Source: Pseudomonadota bacterium (GTDB lineage Bacteria; Pseudomonadota; Alphaproteobacteria; Rhodospirillales; Casp-alpha2). Taken from it: a stretch of DNA of 7,116 bases. The notes beneath the pieces are model-generated. The model was not told the origin of the DNA. It saw only the letters and a program-made list of their open reading frames with translations, and searched no databases. The stretch spans positions 1 to 7,116 of the forward strand of contig JAQBZY010000065.1 of NCBI GenBank assembly GCA_027620395.1, read 5' to 3'. Below, piece after piece: positions 6,015-7,116 of this stretch. Made by a program: the position numbers and the translations under genes. The number at the start of each line of letters is the position of its first letter. Position 1 is the stretch's first letter.

Positions 6015-6944
6015 ATGCTGAGCAAACTCCCCTTCGAGGTTCCAGCCGCCCTGATGAGCCTAGCCAGGGCGCTCCCGGCGCAACCGATGGCCGTCGCCGG
6101 CGCCGATCATCCGGTGGTGCTTTTGAGCGCCCGCCAAGCGGCCGAGACCGGCCTGATCGAGCCGGTTCTGGTCGGTGACGCCGCCGACATCAAGAAGCTG
6201 GCGCATGACATTGGCTGGGATATCTCGCGCTTTCGGATCGTCAACGCCGGGCCGGAGGAAAAGTCCGCCGATGCCGCTGCCCAATTGGCCAAGGCCAACG
6301 AGGTTGCGGCGATCATGAAGGGACATGTGCATACCGACGCCCTGATGAAGGCGGTGCTGGCCAAGGACGCCGGGCTCCGCACCGGCAAGCGTGTCAGCCA
6401 CGTCTTTCATATGACGGTGCCGGGCTCCGACCGCGCCCTGATGATCACCGACGGCGCCGTCAATGTCGCACCCGACGAACGGACTATGATGGACATCGTC
6501 TCGAATTCGATCGCGCTGGCGCAGTCGCTTGGATACGCCGAGCCGAAAGTGGCGATGCTGTCGGGCTCGGAATCGGTGCTGCCGTCGATGCCCTCGACCA
6601 TGTTGGCCCGAAAAATTGTCGAACGCGCCAATGCGGGCGAGATCACCGGCGCCATCGTCGATGGCCCGTTCGCGTTCGACAACGCGGTTTCGCCGGACGC
6701 CGCCAAGCTCAAGAATATCGCGAGCCCCGTCGCCGGCAACGCCGACATCCTGGTGGTGCCCAACATCGAAATGGGCAACGGGCTTTTTAAGATGCTGGTG
6801 TATTTCCGGAGCGGGCTCGCCGCCGGCGTGGTGCTCGGCGCCAAGGTGCCGGTGGTGCTGACCAGCCGCGCCGATCCGCCGCAAGCGCGGCTCGCGGCAT
6901 CGGCCATCGCCGCCATTCATGCGGCGCGCACGTCTTCAGTCTGA
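6015..6944 (+). CDS. pta: Phosphate acetyl/butyryltransferase-family enzyme, probable phosphate acetyltransferase of the Xsc pathway
   Basis: A 309-residue protein of the PTA_PTB family, which exchanges phosphate and CoA on acyl groups. Next to xsc it would turn acetyl phosphate into acetyl-CoA. Family blocks visible are MKGHVHTDALMKAVL (101-115), ITDGAVNVAP (144-153), VDGPFAFDNAV (215-225) and VVPNIEMGNGLFKMLVYF (247-264). The 'VPN-E-GN-KMLVYF' block resembles phosphate butyryltransferases, so a broader acyl range is possible; the short length matches Pta proteins seen beside xsc elsewhere. The start is limited: an in-frame TAA at 6003-6005 blocks anything upstream, leaving ATG 6015 or Met14 (6054). 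Neither has a good Shine-Dalgarno sequence. It lies 80 bp after xsc, behind a terminator. Confidence 0.92.
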   Translation: MLSKLPFEVPAALMSLARALPAQPMAVAGADHPVVLLSARQAAETGLIEPVLVGDAADIKKLAHDIGWDISRFRIVNAGPEEKSADAAAQLAKANEVAAIMKGHVHTDALMKAVLAKDAGLRTGKRVSHVFHMTVPGSDRALMITDGAVNVAPDERTMMDIVSNSIALAQSLGYAEPKVAMLSGSESVLPSMPSTMLARKIVERANAGEITGAIVDGPFAFDNAVSPDAAKLKNIASPVAGNADILVVPNIEMGNGLFKMLVYFRSGLAAGVVLGAKVPVVLTSRADPPQARLAASAIAAIHAARTSSV

Positions 6945-6961
6945 ATCGTCTAGTGGCCATG

Positions 6962-6998
6962 CTTCGAGACGGACCTGCGGTCCTCCTCAGCATGAGGA
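6962..6998 (+). repeat. Palindromic repeat unit A (REP-like)
   Basis: The unit reads CTTCGAGAC, then hairpin GGACC-TGC-GGTCC (6971-6983), then a second hairpin TCCTCA-GCA-TGAGGA (6984-6998). It starts 17 bp after the pta stop. It resembles short palindromic elements scattered between genes in many alphaproteobacteria and could help end or stabilise the pta transcript. Confidence 0.7.
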
Positions 6999-7023
6999 CA
7001 TTGTTTTCACGGCTTATCCATTT

Positions 7024-7050
7024 TCCTCATCCTGAGGAGGACCGCAGGTC
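7024..7050 (-). repeat. Palindromic repeat unit B, inverted and truncated
   Basis: The 27 bases are the reverse complement of 6972-6998 with one mismatch, which falls in the 3-nt loop of the second hairpin. The match stops sharply at 7050: the last stem base and the GTCTCGAAG flank are missing. With unit A it forms a 27-bp inverted pair around a 25-bp spacer. Confidence 0.7.
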
Positions 7051-7084
7051 ATACCAATCTGCATAAAGAATGACTTATTGTTTC

Positions 7085-7116
7085 ATCCTTCGAGACGCGG
7101 CTACGCCGCTCCTCAG
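7085..7116 (+). repeat. Palindromic repeat unit C, cut by the window end
   Basis: It repeats CTTCGAGAC (7088-7096), carries hairpin GCGGC-TAC-GCCGC (7097-7109) and then TCCTCAG (7110-7116), where the window stops. The flanks match unit A exactly while the stem sequence differs but still pairs. Confidence 0.7.

Noticed and set aside
6060..6920. 286-codon minus-strand frame opposite pta
   Set aside because: It is an antisense shadow of a clear PTA_PTB-family gene, with no domain of its own.
6962..7116. CRISPR array at the right end
   Set aside because: The repeats are self-palindromic, occur in both orientations and have irregular spacing without unique equal-length spacers.

Overview
The window is GC-rich, with strong G/C preference at third codon positions in every real gene. 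The Xsc sequence and the small hairpin repeats built on CTTCGAGAC and CCTCAGCATGAGG look alphaproteobacterial (Rhodospirillales or Rhizobiales type). That placement is an inference from style, not from a marker gene.

The core is the end of organosulfonate (C2 sulfonate) breakdown. A large gene at 4156-5934 encodes sulfoacetaldehyde acetyltransferase (Xsc), which splits sulfoacetaldehyde with phosphate into acetyl phosphate and sulfite. Next to it, at 6015-6944, is a phosphate acetyl/butyryltransferase-type enzyme that would convert acetyl phosphate to acetyl-CoA. Two divergently transcribed TauE/SafE-family membrane proteins (871-1644 minus, 1813-2592 plus) are natural candidates for exporting the toxic sulfite. 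The genes that make sulfoacetaldehyde (Tpa, TauXY, isethionate dehydrogenase) and a TauR regulator gene are not inside the window.

Layout from left to right: the 3' part of a ketopantoate-reductase-family gene (2-832, plus); a convergent TauE/SafE gene (minus); a divergent control region of about 170 bp; the second TauE/SafE gene followed 11 nt later by a GNAT acetyltransferase (plus); an isochorismatase-family hydrolase (minus) whose stop codon overlaps the GNAT stop; a 419-bp intergenic region shared with xsc; xsc, a strong hairpin terminator, and pta (plus); and finally about 170 bp of tandem palindromic repeats running off the right end.

The most interesting non-coding stretch is 3737-4155. 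It holds one perfect match to the TauR half-site as I recall it (CTGGACYTAA), a 21-bp near-palindrome, and a GTCTCA direct repeat with 22-bp spacing. The right-end repeats show hairpin stems that differ between copies but stay paired. A 13-nt fragment of the same repeat lies between the first two genes. I see no CRISPR array, no RNA gene and no intact mobile element. The enzymes belong to known families. What may be new is the association of an amidase-like hydrolase, a GNAT enzyme and two sulfite exporters with xsc-pta.
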